Shown here piece by piece: positions 44,082 through 52,252 of a stretch of DNA of 64,000 nt. The first letter of the stretch is position 1; each line of letters opens with the position of its first letter. The notes beneath the pieces were generated by a model that saw nothing but the letters and a program-made list of their open reading frames with translations, had not been told where the DNA came from and did not search any database. Source of the DNA: Chloroflexota bacterium. Its GTDB lineage: Bacteria; Chloroflexota; Dehalococcoidia; Tepidiformales; Tepidiformaceae. The stretch is taken from positions 1 to 64,000 of the forward strand of contig JAPPBY010000020.1 of assembly GCA_026702615.1 (NCBI GenBank), written 5' to 3'. The translations under genes and the position numbers were made by a program.

Positions 44082-44585
44082 CTAGGGGCGGTCCTCCTCC
44101 GGCTCGGGGGGGCCGTCGTCGGGAGGCGGGGGCGGGGAGTTAGGGTCGAGGTCGCCGAGGTCGTCCAGATCGCCGAGGCCCCCCAGGTCGGGGGGAGCAG
44201 CCTCACCGGCGTCGCGGATGTTGCCAAGGCTGGAGAGATCTGGCGGGTCGCCTTCGCCGAACTCCTTCAGGATGCGGCGCGCCACCTCGTCGAGCTGCTC
44301 CGGCCCCATGCCCATCCGCTCCATCGTCTGCTGCAGGAGGCGTTGCACCTCCGCGAGATCGCCCCGGATGAGGGCCTCCGCGAGCTCGAGCTGCGTCTCG
44401 ATGGCGACGAACTGCTCGCGCCGGTCGCTCTCGCTCTCGTTGCTGAGGATGGTGGCGAGCAGGCGCGTGAAGAGCGTGCAGGTGCGGGCGATGCGGATGC
44501 GGTCGTCGTGGTGCGGGGGAAACTCCCCGGTGACGGCCACCTCGAGGCCGGTGCGCTTGTCGGTGGCGACGTACTGTTCGGGCAT
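44082..44585 (-). CDS. Conserved hypothetical with acidic Pro-rich tail
   Basis: A 167-residue soluble protein. Residues 1-110 are helical (RIRIARTCTLFTRLLATIL, REQFVAIETQLELAEALIRG, LLQQTMERMGMGPEQLDEVARRIL). From about residue 115 it becomes a low-complexity DLGGLGDLDDLGDLD and PPPPPDDGPPEPEED tail. No family recognised. The ATG is 6 nt from TATGCT. Confidence 0.6.
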   Translation of the reverse strand: MPEQYVATDKRTGLEVAVTGEFPPHHDDRIRIARTCTLFTRLLATILSNESESDRREQFVAIETQLELAEALIRGDLAEVQRLLQQTMERMGMGPEQLDEVARRILKEFGEGDPPDLSSLGNIRDAGEAAPPDLGGLGDLDDLGDLDPNSPPPPPDDGPPEPEEDRP

Positions 44586-44591
44586 GAATCA

Positions 44592-44597
44592 AGCATA
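44592..44597 (-). promoter_or_regulatory. -10 box for leaderless gene at 44585
   Basis: TATGCT on the minus strand, 6 nt, ATG. Confidence 0.55.
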
Positions 44598-44611
44598 GAG
44601 GACGCGACGGA

Positions 44612-45073
44612 TCACGTGCGGGGAGCCTTGCGCGTCCCCGCCGGCCGCCAGCCGACGCCCTCGGCGAGGATGGCCGTCACGAGCTGGTTCAGGGAAACCT
44701 CCTGCTCTTTCGCGACGGCGGCCAGCTTCCCATGGAGTCCGACGGGGAGCCGGACCTGGAACTTCCCGCTGTGCTCGGGGAAGTGGTCCTTCGGCGGGGG
44801 GATCTCGTCGCCATAGGCAACGGCGACCTGAAGCCATCCCTCCATTGCCTCCCGGATCATTTGGGTAGCCTCTTCGGGAGTATCGCCGTGGCTCATGCAC
44901 CCTTCGAGCTCCTCGACGTAGGCCATCCAGACGGGCTCGACTTCGTCATCGAAGTAGAGACAGATGGTATAAGGCAGCTGCATATACTCGGCGACCTTCG
45001 CCGCGATGGCGGGTTCGACGGGCCCGGACAGGGGAAGTACTTGAGCGGTCGACGCCTTCTCAGTTGCGGTCAT
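44612..45073 (-). CDS. hicB: HicB-family antitoxin with ribbon-helix-helix tail
   Basis: A 153-residue protein. The N-terminal HicB fold (YTICLYFDDEVEPVWMAYVEELEGCMSHGDTPEEATQMIREAMEGWL) is followed by a DNA-binding ribbon-helix-helix (KFQVRLPVGLHGKLAAVAKEQEVSLNQLVTAILAEG). It should neutralise HicA and repress the operon. Its ATG lies 14 nt inside hicA, so the toxin is upstream of the antitoxin as in canonical hicAB. Confidence 0.88.
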   Translation of the reverse strand: MTATEKASTAQVLPLSGPVEPAIAAKVAEYMQLPYTICLYFDDEVEPVWMAYVEELEGCMSHGDTPEEATQMIREAMEGWLQVAVAYGDEIPPPKDHFPEHSGKFQVRLPVGLHGKLAAVAKEQEVSLNQLVTAILAEGVGWRPAGTRKAPRT

Positions 45074-45308
45074 CTTTGGTCACCTCATCAATAGCCTTGA
45101 GCGCATTACGAACGTATACGGGGAGCATTGGCCTGCGGTAGGGAATGGTCAGCTTGCCAGCCCGAGAGCGGTGACGGTAGTGCCAGTGACTGCCGACAAT
45201 GCTCGCGAGCTCAAACCCAACCGACTCGCGCGCCGCCTGCAGTTGCTCCGGCGAGACATCGGTCTGGGAACGGCGTAACCGCTCGATGCGCCGCTCCCGT
45301 CTCGCCAT
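45060..45308 (-). CDS. hicA: HicA-family mRNA interferase toxin
   Basis: An 82-residue double-stranded-RNA-binding-like toxin. ARESVGFELASIVGSHWHYRHRSRAGKLTIPYRRPMLPVYVRNALKAI contains the conserved GSH motif with the catalytic His. TAGTAT is 7 nt from the ATG. Expected to cleave mRNAs when free of HicB. Located just beyond the terminase gene's 3' end. Confidence 0.85.
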   Translation of the reverse strand: MARRERRIERLRRSQTDVSPEQLQAARESVGFELASIVGSHWHYRHRSRAGKLTIPYRRPMLPVYVRNALKAIDEVTKDDRN

Positions 45309-45315
45309 CGCAATG

Positions 45316-45321
45316 ATACTA
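45316..45321 (-). promoter_or_regulatory. -10 box of hicAB
   Basis: TAGTAT on the minus strand, 7 nt, ATG. Confidence 0.5.
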
Positions 45322-45360
45322 CATTCAGTACCATCTCTTCGGCAACCTTTGCTCGACTGT

Positions 45361-46731
45361 CTAACGCAGTCCCCGGCCCACGGCCAACCGAGGCGGGCCG
45401 GCCGACTCGGCGGCGCGCAGGCAGAGTGCGAGCGACACGACGTAGTCGTCGTGGCCGCGATCGTTGCCCCAGGCGAGCCGCCCGCCGAACGCCAGCGACG
45501 CCTCGCAGGCGGCGAGCTCCTCGCGACAGCGGGACGCCTCAGTGCTGCCGTCGTCGCGGGGGAGGGCCAGGCGGCCGGTGCGGGCGGCGGCGAGGAGGGC
45601 ATAGCCGAGGGCGCTCTTGGAGGCGGCGGTGAACACGACCTCGTCGAGGCGCGCGCCGAGCTGTGGTCGCAGTTGCGCGACGAGTGGGGCGCCGAGCCCC
45701 GTCGCGTCGGCGCTGACGCGCTCGAAGCGCCAGAGGCGGTCGAGCGCGCGGACCTCGTCGAGGACGCGCGCGTAGGGCGCCCCCCGCCACTCGCGCTGGG
45801 CGACGACGCGGCAGGCAACCGCGCCGTTCCCCGCAGACGCATCGGCACGGGCGATCGTGAGGACGGTGGCGTCGGCGTCCTCGCCCTCGCCGCCGAAGTC
45901 GAGCCCGGCGACGTAGCGCTCCCCCGGTTCGGGCGCGGAGAGCGGCTCGTGGCCGCCCTCGAGAGCCAGCAGCAGGTCGCGCGTCAGGAGGCGGCCCGCG
46001 ACCTCGCCCGGGACGAGCTCGTACTGGCTCAGGAAGAGCGGGTGGGTCGCGCCCAGCCGCTCGCGCTCCGACTCGACGTAGGCGCCGTAGGCAGGCAGCA
46101 CCGCTGCTACCTCGCGCCACGACGCCTGGTGGTGGCGTCGCACGCCGTGCGACGCCGCCGCGTCGTGGGCGCGGTTCGCATCGACCGCGCGTTCGAGCAG
46201 GGTGCGTCCGTTCCAGGCCGTGCCGAACAGGACTGTCGGCGCGCCGGTGCTGGCGGCCATGGGCCGAAACTGGCGGTTGAACCACGCCTCGTCGATGTCC
46301 TGCGCCTCGTCAGCGATGAGCGCGATGGAGGCGGTGTGGCCGGCCACGCTCGCCTGCAGGTTCGCGCTGAGCAGCACCGCCCGCGCCCTCCCGACAGAGA
46401 CCGTGTCGCCACGCGAGCGGCTGTGGCCCGCAGGGGGCACGAGCGAGTCGGTGGCGGCCAGCGCGGCACGGATGCGGTCGGCGCTGATGCGCGCCTGCGG
46501 GTCGAGCGTGGGCGCGCAGACGACCACGGTCCCGCCCTCATGTGCGTTCGCCCGCAGCAAGCAGGCGACGAGCGCGGCGGCGATCTCGTTCTTCCCCGAC
46601 TGCCTTGGCATGAGCACGGTCAGGGGCGCAGCGGGGCGGGCGGCAACGGCACTCAGGAGCCCGCGCAGGACGCGCGCCTGGTACGCGCGCAGGGCGGGGC
46701 GGCGACGAAGGGGGAGGAGTGGGTCGGGCAC
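45361..46731 (-). CDS. Phage-type terminase large subunit
   Basis: 456 residues from GTG 46731. ATPase domain: LTVLMPRQSGKNEIAAALV (terminase-style Walker A) and SIALIADEAQDIDEAWF (Walker B). A C-terminal RNase-H-like nuclease opens with YVAGLDFGGEGEDADATVLTIA. It would package DNA into a procapsid. No small terminase, portal or protease is nearby; only the divergent capsid gene. GC content equals the host's. Start uncertain: no in-frame ATG precedes the ATPase domain nearby. Confidence 0.85.
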   Translation of the reverse strand: MPDPLLPLRRRPALRAYQARVLRGLLSAVAARPAAPLTVLMPRQSGKNEIAAALVACLLRANAHEGGTVVVCAPTLDPQARISADRIRAALAATDSLVPPAGHSRSRGDTVSVGRARAVLLSANLQASVAGHTASIALIADEAQDIDEAWFNRQFRPMAASTGAPTVLFGTAWNGRTLLERAVDANRAHDAAASHGVRRHHQASWREVAAVLPAYGAYVESERERLGATHPLFLSQYELVPGEVAGRLLTRDLLLALEGGHEPLSAPEPGERYVAGLDFGGEGEDADATVLTIARADASAGNGAVACRVVAQREWRGAPYARVLDEVRALDRLWRFERVSADATGLGAPLVAQLRPQLGARLDEVVFTAASKSALGYALLAAARTGRLALPRDDGSTEASRCREELAACEASLAFGGRLAWGNDRGHDDYVVSLALCLRAAESAGPPRLAVGRGLR

Positions 46732-46851
46732 GTGGGGAGAGTCGGGCGGGAGCGGGGGAAGCGCTGAGGGGTCGGTGACAGGGCGGGGTGGGAGGTGGGC
46801 GCGGGCGGGCGGAAGGTGGGCGCCAACACGAGACACCTGGAGGTGCGACTC

Positions 46852-47739
46852 ATGGCGCTGACGCTCACCGACGCGGCGAAGCTCAGCAACGACACCCTGC
46901 TCGCCGGGGTCATCGAGACGATGGCCGAGGAGAGCCCCATCCTGCAGCGGCTGCCCTTCATCGAGATCACCGGTAACGGCCTCACCTACAACCGCGAGGA
47001 CTCGGCCCCCGCGGCCGACTTCTACGCGGTGGGCGACGACTGGGACGAGGACGCGCCCACGTTCACGCAGCAGACGGCCTCCCTCAAGATCCTCGGGGGC
47101 GACGCCGACATCGATAACTTCCTCAAGGAGACGCGCTCCAACGTCCAGGACCTCGAGGCGGCCGTGCTCCAGCTGAAGGCGCGGGCCGTGCAGGCGCTCT
47201 TCGACAAGACGTTCGTCACCGGCAACGCGACCACCGACACCGAGAGCTTCGACGGCCTCGACCGGCTCTGCGCGAACGCGCAGGCCGTGAGCATGGGCAA
47301 CAACGGCGCGACGCTGACGCTGGCCAAGCTCGACGAGCTGGTCGACAAAGTGCGCCCGGGGAAGCCGCAGATGCTGCTGATGAGCCGCCGCTCGCGTCGC
47401 AAGCTGAACGAGCTGGCGCGCGACGCGGGAACCTTCCTGGAGGCGGACCGCGACGAGTTCGGGGGGATGGTGCAGTACTACGACGGCATCCCCATCGGCA
47501 TCAACGACTACATCAGCGACGCGCAGACGGCGGGCAGCAGCCGCGACGCCTCGACGGTTTACGCGATGCAGTTCGGCGAGGGCACCCTGGCCGGGCTCTC
47601 GGCGCCGAGCGGCCTCTCCGTCGATCGCGTGGGGGCGCTGGAGTCGAAGGACGCGACGCGCCTGCGGGTGAAGTGGTACGCGGGCCTCGCGCTCTTCAAC
47701 ACCCTCGCCCTGGCCCGGCTGACGGGCGTCCGCCCCTAG
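46852..47739 (+). CDS. Phage-type major capsid protein
   Basis: A 295-residue protein of a capsid family with an HK97-like fold that I recognise from its opening (MALTLTDAAKLSNDTLLAGV) and from LTYNREDSAPAADFYAVGD, LKILGGDADIDNF, FDKTFVTGNATTDTESFDGLDRL and MLLMSRRSRRKLN. GGAGG lies about 8 nt before the ATG. No scaffold or protease domain precedes it. Divergent from the terminase; a 10-bp stem follows it. Confidence 0.85.
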   Translation: MALTLTDAAKLSNDTLLAGVIETMAEESPILQRLPFIEITGNGLTYNREDSAPAADFYAVGDDWDEDAPTFTQQTASLKILGGDADIDNFLKETRSNVQDLEAAVLQLKARAVQALFDKTFVTGNATTDTESFDGLDRLCANAQAVSMGNNGATLTLAKLDELVDKVRPGKPQMLLMSRRSRRKLNELARDAGTFLEADRDEFGGMVQYYDGIPIGINDYISDAQTAGSSRDASTVYAMQFGEGTLAGLSAPSGLSVDRVGALESKDATRLRVKWYAGLALFNTLALARLTGVRP

Positions 47740-47766
47740 CCCCGGCCCATCCGCCACCCCATCCGG

Positions 47767-47790
47767 AGGGCGCCCCCAGAGGGGCGCCCT
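47767..47790 (+). terminator. Terminator-like hairpin after the capsid gene
   Basis: AGGGCGCCCC, loop CAGA, GGGGCGCCCT: a perfect 10-bp stem followed by TCCTGCTGT, a weak T-tract. Confidence 0.6.
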
Positions 47791-47829
47791 TCCTGCTGTC
47801 CGGGTGGGGTAATTCCCCTGCGCGGCTGG

Positions 47830-47835
47830 TACGGT
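47830..47835 (+). promoter_or_regulatory. -10 box for leaderless lipoprotein gene
   Basis: TACGGT, 6 nt, GTG. Confidence 0.5.
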
Positions 47836-47841
47836 TCCTGC

Positions 47842-50124
47842 GTGACACACGCCCTTCGCGGAACACTCGCGGCAGCGGTCGCCCTTGCGGTGGCGACTGT
47901 CGTCGCGTGCGGGGGCGAGCCTGACGAGCTGCCGTCCAGCCCAGCTGCCACGCCAACACCCGCCACCGCGACGGCTTCACCAACGGCCACCCCCGAGCCC
48001 ACTGCCACGGCGACCCCCACCCCCACGCCCACCCCACAGGAGACCCCAACTCCTGCCCCCAGCGCGACCCCTTCGCCCACACCGTCCCCGACGCCAACCA
48101 CAACCCCCACGGCATCCCCTACTCCGACCCCGACTCCCACCACGTCCACGTCAACACAATCCCCAACCGCGACGACGTTCCGGTACGACACCTACGACAC
48201 GACGGGTGCCGTCGCGACGCCGGGGAGCTACGCCTTCCTCGCCGACCCGGACGACACCACGACCGCCGTCACGACCTACGAGGAGCTGCGCGACGGCACC
48301 GCCACCGCCCTCCTCATCCACACCTCCGACGCCAATGGCGCCTCGCGGACCGCGATTCTGGACAGCGTTCGAGCAGGCGATCTCGTGGAGTGGCAAGTGG
48401 CCGACGATTGTTTTGTCCGTTACCGCATCACCGAGGTGAAGGCCGAGCCGCCCGGAACCACCTTCAGGAGGGAGTTCGGGGTCGAGTGGATGACGTACGC
48501 CTTCACGGGCTGCAGCGGCGCCATTCCCGCGGACACTATCGCAACCCTTGACTGGGGGCCGCTGCCCAACTTGGGCGGGACATCGCTGACCGTGCCAGTG
48601 GTGCACGGTATCTTCCAAATCGTTCCGCCCGGCTGGGAAGGCGAAACGAAGGCGGTGGGTCCCAGGTTCCCCGCACGTGACCCGGTCCCCACCGTCTACA
48701 CGACGAGTCTGGCTGAGGCGCGGAGGCTCCCTCACTGGCGCGAGCCCGAACTGCCGGAAGGGTGGACGTTCACCCAGGCGGTGAGCGGGGACGAGCCCGA
48801 GGCAGGCTACTTCGAAGCGTTCTACGACGACTTCCGCCTCGTCGTCTCAGCTAGCGGAATCACCGCAAGGTACGGGACGTTCGAGGCTGTCACGACCTAC
48901 AATCGCCCTAGCGGGACCATCGCACACGAAACTCTGACTCTACAGGTCGCTGGCCGCCCGGCGATGCTGATGCACAGCCCGCACGACCCTCAGGACCGTG
49001 CGGAGGTGTACGTTTGGGATGAGGCGACAGACGTCCTCTACAGGCTCAGGGGATCCCCCGACGTGGCGACCCTCCTCAGGTTCGCCCAGAGCATGTTCGA
49101 GAACACTCCAGACGTCCCGGACGCAACGACCTTCCGGTACGACACCTACGACACGACCGGCGCCGTGGCGACCGGCGGGAGCTACGCCTTCCTCGCCGAC
49201 CCGGACGACACCACGACCGCCGTCACGACCTACGAGGGCCTGCGCGACGGCACCGCCACCGCCCTCCTTGTCCACACCTCTGACGCCGACGGCGTCGCGC
49301 GGGACGGGGTCTACGACGCCGTCGAGGTCGGCGACCTGTTCGAGTGGCACAAGGCCGACGACTGCTTCGTGCGCTACCTGGTCACGGAGGTCGGGCCGGA
49401 CCCGGCCGGCGATGTGCCCCGCAAGCTGCTGGCCGTCGAGTGGATGACGTACGCCTTCACCGGCTGCGCGGGGGACATCGCACCCGATGTCTCTGCCACT
49501 CTCATGTGGGGTGACCTTCCTGACCTCGGCGGGACCGGTCTCACTGCGCCGGTGATGCACGGCGCCTACCAGTTGGTACCGCAGAAGTGGGAGGGCGACG
49601 TCCGCGCCTACGAGTACCACTCCGTACCCGCCGATGCTCGCAGCCCCGACCTGCATGTATCTAACCCCTCCAAGGAAGTGTTGGACACGCTGCCTTACTG
49701 GAGTGATCCGGACTTGCCGGAAGGCTGGAGCCTGGGAATGGTCCTCAGCGGTGGCCAGGGCGACCCTGAGCATGGCTACGACGCGACCTACAGGACCCGC
49801 CGTGGAGGCGTCGGGCTAGGGATCGTTGGCTTCTTCCACACACGGAGGGGCGTGGACTTTCCTGCCGCCGAGGGTGAGCTCTCGGATGGTCGCCGCGTGA
49901 CCACGGAGACGCGTGTCATCGCTGGCAAAGCCGCCCTGGTGTCGTTCAGCCCCCCTGGCCCGGGGAACATCCCCCGCTTCTCTTCCAAGGTCCGTGTGTT
50001 CGACAGCGCCACGGGAGGGGGTTACCTGCTCGTCGCGTACTCCGACGACGTGCGGGACATCAACGTCCTGATCGCGATCGCCGAGAGCCTGTTCGACGAG
50101 CAGCCGGCACCTGCTGGCGAATAG
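47842..50124 (+). CDS. Large lipoprotein with Thr/Pro stalk and two duplicated domains
   Basis: 760 residues. Signal peptide with lipobox-like VVACGG (Cys about 23), then a Thr/Pro/Ser-rich stalk to about residue 110, then two homologous units. Each starts TTFRYDTYDTTGAVAT and includes SYAFLADPDDTTTAVTTYE, WMTYAFTGC and a PEGW-type second half. The first 55 residues of the units are almost identical at protein and DNA level (48174 and 49128 onward), indicating recent duplication or conversion. Surface-exposed, function unknown. GTG start supported by TACGGT 6 nt upstream. Confidence 0.75.
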   Translation: MTHALRGTLAAAVALAVATVVACGGEPDELPSSPAATPTPATATASPTATPEPTATATPTPTPTPQETPTPAPSATPSPTPSPTPTTTPTASPTPTPTPTTSTSTQSPTATTFRYDTYDTTGAVATPGSYAFLADPDDTTTAVTTYEELRDGTATALLIHTSDANGASRTAILDSVRAGDLVEWQVADDCFVRYRITEVKAEPPGTTFRREFGVEWMTYAFTGCSGAIPADTIATLDWGPLPNLGGTSLTVPVVHGIFQIVPPGWEGETKAVGPRFPARDPVPTVYTTSLAEARRLPHWREPELPEGWTFTQAVSGDEPEAGYFEAFYDDFRLVVSASGITARYGTFEAVTTYNRPSGTIAHETLTLQVAGRPAMLMHSPHDPQDRAEVYVWDEATDVLYRLRGSPDVATLLRFAQSMFENTPDVPDATTFRYDTYDTTGAVATGGSYAFLADPDDTTTAVTTYEGLRDGTATALLVHTSDADGVARDGVYDAVEVGDLFEWHKADDCFVRYLVTEVGPDPAGDVPRKLLAVEWMTYAFTGCAGDIAPDVSATLMWGDLPDLGGTGLTAPVMHGAYQLVPQKWEGDVRAYEYHSVPADARSPDLHVSNPSKEVLDTLPYWSDPDLPEGWSLGMVLSGGQGDPEHGYDATYRTRRGGVGLGIVGFFHTRRGVDFPAAEGELSDGRRVTTETRVIAGKAALVSFSPPGPGNIPRFSSKVRVFDSATGGGYLLVAYSDDVRDINVLIAIAESLFDEQPAPAGE

Positions 50125-50156
50125 CGCCTGAGGGCGCGCTGGCGCATCCTCTTTCC

Positions 50157-51380
50157 ATGCGGGTCGTGCAGAAGTTCGGGGGGACGTCCGTCGCGGATGC
50201 GGAGCGCATCCGGCACGTGGCCGGGCAGGTCGCCGGTCGCGTGAGCGCGGGCGACGAGGTGGTCGTGGTCGTCTCGGCCATGGGAAACCGCACTGACGAG
50301 CTCATCGACCTCGCCCTCGAGGTCTCGCCCGACCCGGACCCGCGCGAGCTCGACCAGTTGCTCGCCACCGGCGAGCACATGTCGGCGGCGCTGCTGGCGA
50401 TGGCCCTGCACGCAATGGACCAGGAGGCCGTCGGGCTCACGGGCAGCCAGGCGGGCATCTACTCGCGCGCGTCCCACGGTTCCGGCCGCATCCAGCGCAT
50501 CGACGCTGACCGTATCGAGGACGAGCTGCGCGCCGGGCGCATCCCCATCGTGGCCGGCTTCCAGGGCGTCACCGAGGCGGCCGACTACGTCACGCTGGGG
50601 CGTGGCGCGAGCGACCTGACGGCGGTGGCGCTGGGCGTGGCCCTCGGCGCCGACCGCTGCGAGACGTACAAGGACGTCGAGGGCGTCTATACGGCCGACC
50701 CCCGCATCGTCCCCGCCGCCCGCCGCCTGGCCGACGTTCACTACGAAGAGATGCTGGAGATGGCCACGCAGGGCTCGCAGGTGATGCACAACCGCGCCGT
50801 CGAGCTGGCGGCGGTGAACGAGCTGCCCATCCTGGTCGCGTCGAGCATGGTCGACGGGCCAGGCACCCTCATCCATGGAGGTCCCGAGATGGAAGAACGC
50901 AACCGCGTCCGCGGCGTCGTGGACGATCACGACATCGCGAAGGTGACGCTGCGGCACGTGCCCGACCGGCGCGGCATCGCCGCCCAGATATTCGAGCCGC
51001 TGGCCGGGGCCGGCGTGAGCGTCGACACGATCGTGCAGAACGCGAGCGAGCGGAACCTGACGGACCTCACGTTCACGCTCGCGCGCGAGGACCTGCGCCG
51101 CGCGGAGGGCCTGATGGAGGCCATCTGCGAGTCGATCGGGGCGGACGGCTACACGGCCGACCGGAACCTCGGGAAGGTGAGCATCGTGGGCGCGGGCATC
51201 CAGACGGAGCCGGGCTACGCGGCGCGGATGTTCCGCGCGCTCGCCGACGCGGACGTGAATATCGACCTGATCACGACGAGCGAAATCCGCATCACCTGCA
51301 TCGTCCACGAGGACCACATGGGGCAGGCGGTGAACGCCCTGCACGCGGCCTTCGGGCTCGAGGACCCGGACCAGGTATAG
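50157..51380 (+). CDS. lysC: Aspartate kinase
   Basis: A 407-residue enzyme phosphorylating aspartate, the first step to Lys, Thr, Met and Ile. VVQKFGGTSVADAERI is the kinase signature, YVTLGRGASDLTAVALG the aspartate-binding loop, and two ACT domains follow (ITLRHVPDRRGIAAQIFEPL-like and VGAGIQTEPGYAARMFRALADADVNIDLITTSEI), the usual site of feedback inhibition. A CATCCT sequence is 6 nt before ATG, close to the window's -10 pattern. Confidence 0.96.
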   Translation: MRVVQKFGGTSVADAERIRHVAGQVAGRVSAGDEVVVVVSAMGNRTDELIDLALEVSPDPDPRELDQLLATGEHMSAALLAMALHAMDQEAVGLTGSQAGIYSRASHGSGRIQRIDADRIEDELRAGRIPIVAGFQGVTEAADYVTLGRGASDLTAVALGVALGADRCETYKDVEGVYTADPRIVPAARRLADVHYEEMLEMATQGSQVMHNRAVELAAVNELPILVASSMVDGPGTLIHGGPEMEERNRVRGVVDDHDIAKVTLRHVPDRRGIAAQIFEPLAGAGVSVDTIVQNASERNLTDLTFTLAREDLRRAEGLMEAICESIGADGYTADRNLGKVSIVGAGIQTEPGYAARMFRALADADVNIDLITTSEIRITCIVHEDHMGQAVNALHAAFGLEDPDQV

Positions 51381-51451
51381 GTCAGCGAGCCCACCTCGTG
51401 ACCTTGACAGCCGGTGTAAGGTGAGCCCAGAACACCGTAGGGAGGTCGCAC

Positions 51452-51505
51452 GTGTACCACGTCAAGACTCACCTCCTCCTCGGAGTATTGATCGTGCAGT
51501 TCTGA
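51452..51505 (+). CDS. Branched-chain amino-acid leader peptide (attenuator)
   Basis: A 17-codon ORF starting GTG with GGGAGG 6 nt upstream: MYHVKTHLLLGVLIVQF. Nine of 17 residues are Leu, Val or Ile counting the GTG start as Met excluded gives eight, with LLLGVLIV in one run. It is followed by three hairpins, the last a terminator (51588-51613). This is the architecture of an ilv/leu transcription attenuator. The next gene is rpiB; no branched-chain biosynthesis gene is in the window. Confidence 0.65.
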   Translation: MYHVKTHLLLGVLIVQF

Positions 51506-51568
51506 GGCCCGCATCGCGCGGGCCGAAGCGGGAAGCCTCCAGCCCAGAACGGGTGCAGGGCGGAGGCA
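51506..51568 (+). promoter_or_regulatory. Attenuator stem-loops after the leader peptide
   Basis: Right after the leader stop, GGCCCGC can pair with GCGGGCC. Further on, GCCTCCAGCCC pairs with GGGCGGAGGC across a 12-nt loop. These would be the pause and antiterminator elements ahead of the terminator at 51588. A 10-nt direct repeat AGCCCAGAAC occurs both before the leader (51423-51432) and in this region (51541-51550). Confidence 0.45.
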
Positions 51569-51587
51569 GTACCGCGAAGAGACCTAT

Positions 51588-51613
51588 ACAGGCCCCGGGA
51601 GACCGGGGCCTGT
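51588..51613 (+). terminator. Terminator hairpin of the leader region
   Basis: ACAGGCCCCGG, loop GAGA, CCGGGGCCTGT: a perfect 11-bp stem followed by TGCTGT. Confidence 0.65.
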
Positions 51614-51663
51614 TGCTGTCCCGCGATTGCCGCCGCCGCCGTTGGCCCTGAGGGCCCAGCCGG

Positions 51664-51669
51664 TAGACT
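51664..51669 (+). promoter_or_regulatory. -10 box for leaderless rpiB
   Basis: TAGACT, 6 nt, ATG. It gives rpiB a promoter independent of the upstream attenuator. Confidence 0.6.
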
Positions 51670-51675
51670 CGCGCC

Positions 51676-52101
51676 ATGCGCATCGCCATCGCCTCCGACC
51701 ACGCCGGCTACGAGTACAAGGAGGCGATCAAGGCGTTCCTCGCGGAGCGTGGCCACGAGCCGGTCGACTTCGGCACGGACTCGGACGAGTCGTGCGACTA
51801 CCCCCTCTTCATCCGCCCCGCCGCCGAGGCAGTCGCGAGCGGCAACTGCGAGCGCGGCATCGTGCTCGGGGGCTCGGGGAACGGGGAGGCGATCGTCGCG
51901 AACCGTGTGGCGGGGGTGCGCTGCGCCCTCTGCTGGAGCCGCGAGTCGGCGGAGATGGGGCGTCGCCACAACGACGCCAACGTCATCTCCATCGGCCAGC
52001 GCATGGTCACGCTGGAGACGGCGCTCGACATCGTCGCGACCTGGCTCGACACGCCCTTCGACGGCGGCCGCCACGCCCGCCGCATCGCGCAGATCGACTA
52101 G
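51676..52101 (+). CDS. rpiB: Ribose 5-phosphate isomerase B
   Basis: A 141-residue enzyme interconverting ribose 5-phosphate and ribulose 5-phosphate. IAIASDHAGYEYKEAIKAFL is the phosphate-binding start. GIVLGGSGNGEAIVANRVAGVR is the mycobacterial-type active loop, where Glu replaces the catalytic Cys of E. coli RpiB. RRHNDANVISIGQRM follows. Length is slightly below actinobacterial homologues. Confidence 0.95.
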   Translation: MRIAIASDHAGYEYKEAIKAFLAERGHEPVDFGTDSDESCDYPLFIRPAAEAVASGNCERGIVLGGSGNGEAIVANRVAGVRCALCWSRESAEMGRRHNDANVISIGQRMVTLETALDIVATWLDTPFDGGRHARRIAQID

Positions 52102-52154
52102 AAGAGCGCTTTCCCGGAATTCTCCGCTCGACTGCTTCGCGCTCGCGAGGCTCG

Positions 52155-52250
52155 CTGAGTGGAGCGCCGCGCTGGCGCGCGGCTGAGGAGAGCGGCGGGC
52201 TGCGCCCGGCCTGAGGAAAGCGCGCGGCTATCGCCGCGCTGAGTGGGCCG
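52155..52250 (+). repeat. Hairpin array, left: 12-nt repeats at an exact 28-nt period
   Basis: Four copies of CTGAGTGGAGCG-like 12-mers start at 52155, 52183, 52211 and 52239. The three 16-nt intervals differ in sequence, but each is self-complementary (CCGCGC-TGGC-GCGCGG; CGGGC-TGC-GCCCG; CGCGGC-TATC-GCCGCG). The array ends 2 nt from the stop of the gene at 52253-52702. Confidence 0.85.
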
Positions 52251-52252
52251 CA

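Noticed and set aside
44612-47739. Complete prophage
   Set aside because: Only terminase and capsid are present; no portal, tail, lysis, integrase or attachment repeats were found.
51560-51580. T-box riboswitch-like word GGCAGTACCGCG
   Set aside because: It resembles the T-box consensus near ACCGCG, but the UGGN bulge that pairs with the tRNA end is missing and a good leader peptide explains the region better.
52155-52250. CRISPR array
   Set aside because: The conserved unit is only 12 nt, the intervals are self-complementary 16-mers rather than foreign spacers, and no cas gene is nearby.
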